Source: Paenibacillus sp. V4I7
GTDB taxonomy: Bacteria; Bacillota; Bacilli; Paenibacillales; NBRC-103111
NCBI RefSeq assembly: GCF_030817275.1
Contig: NZ_JAUSZD010000002.1
Span: 4,650,001 to 4,714,000, forward strand
Length of the DNA stretch: 64,000 nucleotides
Direction: 5' to 3'
Below, in pieces: positions 62,585 through 64,000 of this stretch (positions are counted from its first letter, which is position 1; every line of letters begins with the position of its first letter). The notes under the pieces are model-generated. The model saw only the letters and a list, made by a program, of their open reading frames with translations, was not told the origin of the DNA and did no database searches. The position numbers and the translations under genes were made by a program.

Positions 62585-64000
62585 TCAGTTGTTCGGGAAA
62601 ATTTCAATGTACTCGAAATAGTCGAAATCCGCCTGGTTCGTACTGAGCTGCCCGTTGGAACTTGCATACATTCCAAGATAAGCCCCGGTAAAACCTCCCG
62701 CCACATCACTGCTAAGAATTCGGCCATCGGCGCAATCGTACAAGAGCTCCCACTGTTCAGTATTCGTGGCAAAGTAAAAACTATAAGCCTGCTCAATCGC
62801 TTCGACCATGAGATACAATCTCCCGGTTGCCTGGTAAGGACGGAGGGCCAGCGTTTCATCTTTACCCGCTTCCCGCTTGATCAGGCGGAGGACACCTTCT
62901 CCATCGATTAGCGCCGACTCCATGCGATACTGGTAATCCTCATTTTGCAGAAGCACCAGACCAGCCACATCCCCTTCGTTAAGTGGAGTAAATTCTAATG
63001 CAGTTCGTGCAGCAAAATTCATATGCTGCTGCCTCCTGCCTATGAAGCTTGGATTCGCCACTTGCGTGATCGTCTCAGGCTTCAGTCGTAGACGCAGGTA
63101 ACCTGGCCGCTCCGACAAACTCCAGAAATCCCCCCGTGGCGTACGGATAAAATTCCACCGATCCTCAAGGATCTCTGCATCAAAATGATCGCAGGCTGCG
63201 AGTGACGGCCATCGTCGCAACGGCAAATTCGGCGACGGCAGCTCGAACTCAACGATTCCTTTACCTGGATTCACCACCGGCCAGCCGTCTTCCCAGACGA
63301 ACGGTACGAGGAATGTTTCCCTACCCAAATTACGGTAATTACCACCGTAAGGGCGGGATGCCAGACAAACGAGATACCATTCGCCGTTCTGCGTTTCAAT
63401 GAAATCCGAATGACCCACATTTACGATGGGATAGCTCCGACCGAGGTGACGGTGTGTCAAAATCGGATTTGTTTTGGCCACCTCATAAGGGCCGGTTAAG
63501 GTTTTACTGCGGGCAATCGTCGTTGAATGTGTGTGACCCGTTCCACCCTCGGCAACGACCAAGTAATAGTAACCGTTAATCTTGTAAAGATGGGGTCCTT
63601 CCGTCGCATGAATTTGTTTAAGGGCTCCATCCCATAAGCTGTATGTCGGTCCTGTCAGCTGCTTCTCTTCCAAATCCAATTCTTGCAGCCAGATTTCTAC
63701 GTGCTTCTCATATTGCTGCCCTTCAGGCGGCTTACGGTTGCCCGTATAGTAGACCTTCCCGTCATCATCAAAAAATAAGGAAGGATCAATGCCGACAGCA
63801 CCGGGCAACCAGACAGGATCTGACCATGAACCTGCTGGGTCCTCGGCCGTGACATAAAAGTTCCTCCGTTCCCCAGTAGCGCTAACGACAAACGTCGAAA
63901 CTACGTAAAACATGCCATTAGAATAACGGATTGTCGCAGCATAAATCCCCCTAGAGGATGGTGTGTCGTCCAGATTTAACTGCGAAGGACGATCCAGGAC
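62585..64000 (-). CDS. GH43 beta-xylosidase-type glycosidase (5' end outside window)
   Basis: The frame is open to the right edge: LDRPSQLNLDD continues upstream of the first internal ATG at 63913, so the gene starts beyond the window. Visible are the second and third GH43 acids (GIDPSLFF and ATEGPHL); the first lies outside. The C-terminal ~200 residues are the XynB-type sandwich, and the overall pattern resembles the GH43 at 13270. Cytoplasmic or not cannot be told. It is upstream of the pectate lyase fusion gene but separated from it by a terminator and promoter. Confidence 0.85.
   Translation of the reverse strand, partial: VLDRPSQLNLDDTPSSRGIYAATIRYSNGMFYVVSTFVVSATGERRNFYVTAEDPAGSWSDPVWLPGAVGIDPSLFFDDDGKVYYTGNRKPPEGQQYEKHVEIWLQELDLEEKQLTGPTYSLWDGALKQIHATEGPHLYKINGYYYLVVAEGGTGHTHSTTIARSKTLTGPYEVAKTNPILTHRHLGRSYPIVNVGHSDFIETQNGEWYLVCLASRPYGGNYRNLGRETFLVPFVWEDGWPVVNPGKGIVEFELPSPNLPLRRWPSLAACDHFDAEILEDRWNFIRTPRGDFWSLSERPGYLRLRLKPETITQVANPSFIGRRQQHMNFAARTALEFTPLNEGDVAGLVLLQNEDYQYRMESALIDGEGVLRLIKREAGKDETLALRPYQATGRLYLMVEAIEQAYSFYFATNTEQWELLYDCADGRILSSDVAGGFTGAYLGMYASSNGQLSTNQADFDYFEYIEIFPNN

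Noticed and set aside
1..64000. CRISPR arrays, tRNA/rRNA genes, transposases, phage genes, riboswitches
   Set aside because: Looked for and not seen; repeats present are coding modules, operators or terminator-linked elements.

Overview
The window looks like a Paenibacillus-type chromosome (Bacillota, Paenibacillaceae). The reasons are strong AGGAGG-type ribosome binding sites, LplB/LplC-type sugar permeases with lipoprotein binding proteins and no ATPase beside them, an AraC regulator carrying its own membrane sensor domain, and many paralogous glycosidases next to divergent AraC regulators. No rRNA, tRNA, CRISPR array, transposase or phage gene was seen. Nearly all of it is a polysaccharide-utilisation region aimed at uronate-rich plant (or similar) polymers.

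Region 1 (1-17.4 kb). A minus-strand operon reads GH88, esterase, giant heparinase II/III-type lyase, GH28-like beta-helix enzyme, with a divergent AraC regulator. Next are a GH127 beta-L-arabinofuranosidase-type gene with its own divergent AraC, and an operon GH31, GH43, alpha/beta hydrolase, GH88. The AraC gene divergent from GH31 survives only as a frameshifted fragment. None of these enzymes has a visible signal peptide, so they should act in the cytoplasm on imported oligosaccharides.

Region 2 (17.4-36.6 kb). Two secreted alginate-lyase-superfamily proteins with long Ig-like tails lie here, one of them broken by a single-base frameshift at 23426. Upstream are a binding protein and two permeases, a second giant heparinase II/III protein, and a membrane-bound Cache-AraC regulator. 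The layout suggests that lyases cut outside, ABC uptake follows, and cytosolic heparinase, GH88 and glycosidases finish the job.

Region 3 (36.6-43.5 kb) is different: a DeoR regulator with NagA, and, convergent to it, a PdxA2-type dehydrogenase with a DUF1537 four-carbon acid-sugar kinase under a PrpR-type regulator. The regulator's AAA+ domain has lost both GAFTGA and the Walker B acids. Matching 17-bp palindromes lie in front of the kinase operon and the regulator gene.

Region 4 (43.5-64 kb) is a pectin module. A seven-gene operon encodes a binding protein, two permeases, GH43, an unrecognised protein, GH105 and an intracellular pectinesterase. It is followed by GH43 with a divergent AraC, a cytosolic GH28, and a 1985-residue secreted pectate lyase/FN3/pectinesterase fusion. 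The transport operon and the fusion gene share a conserved ~125-bp promoter region, so they are probably co-regulated. A further GH43 gene runs off the right edge.
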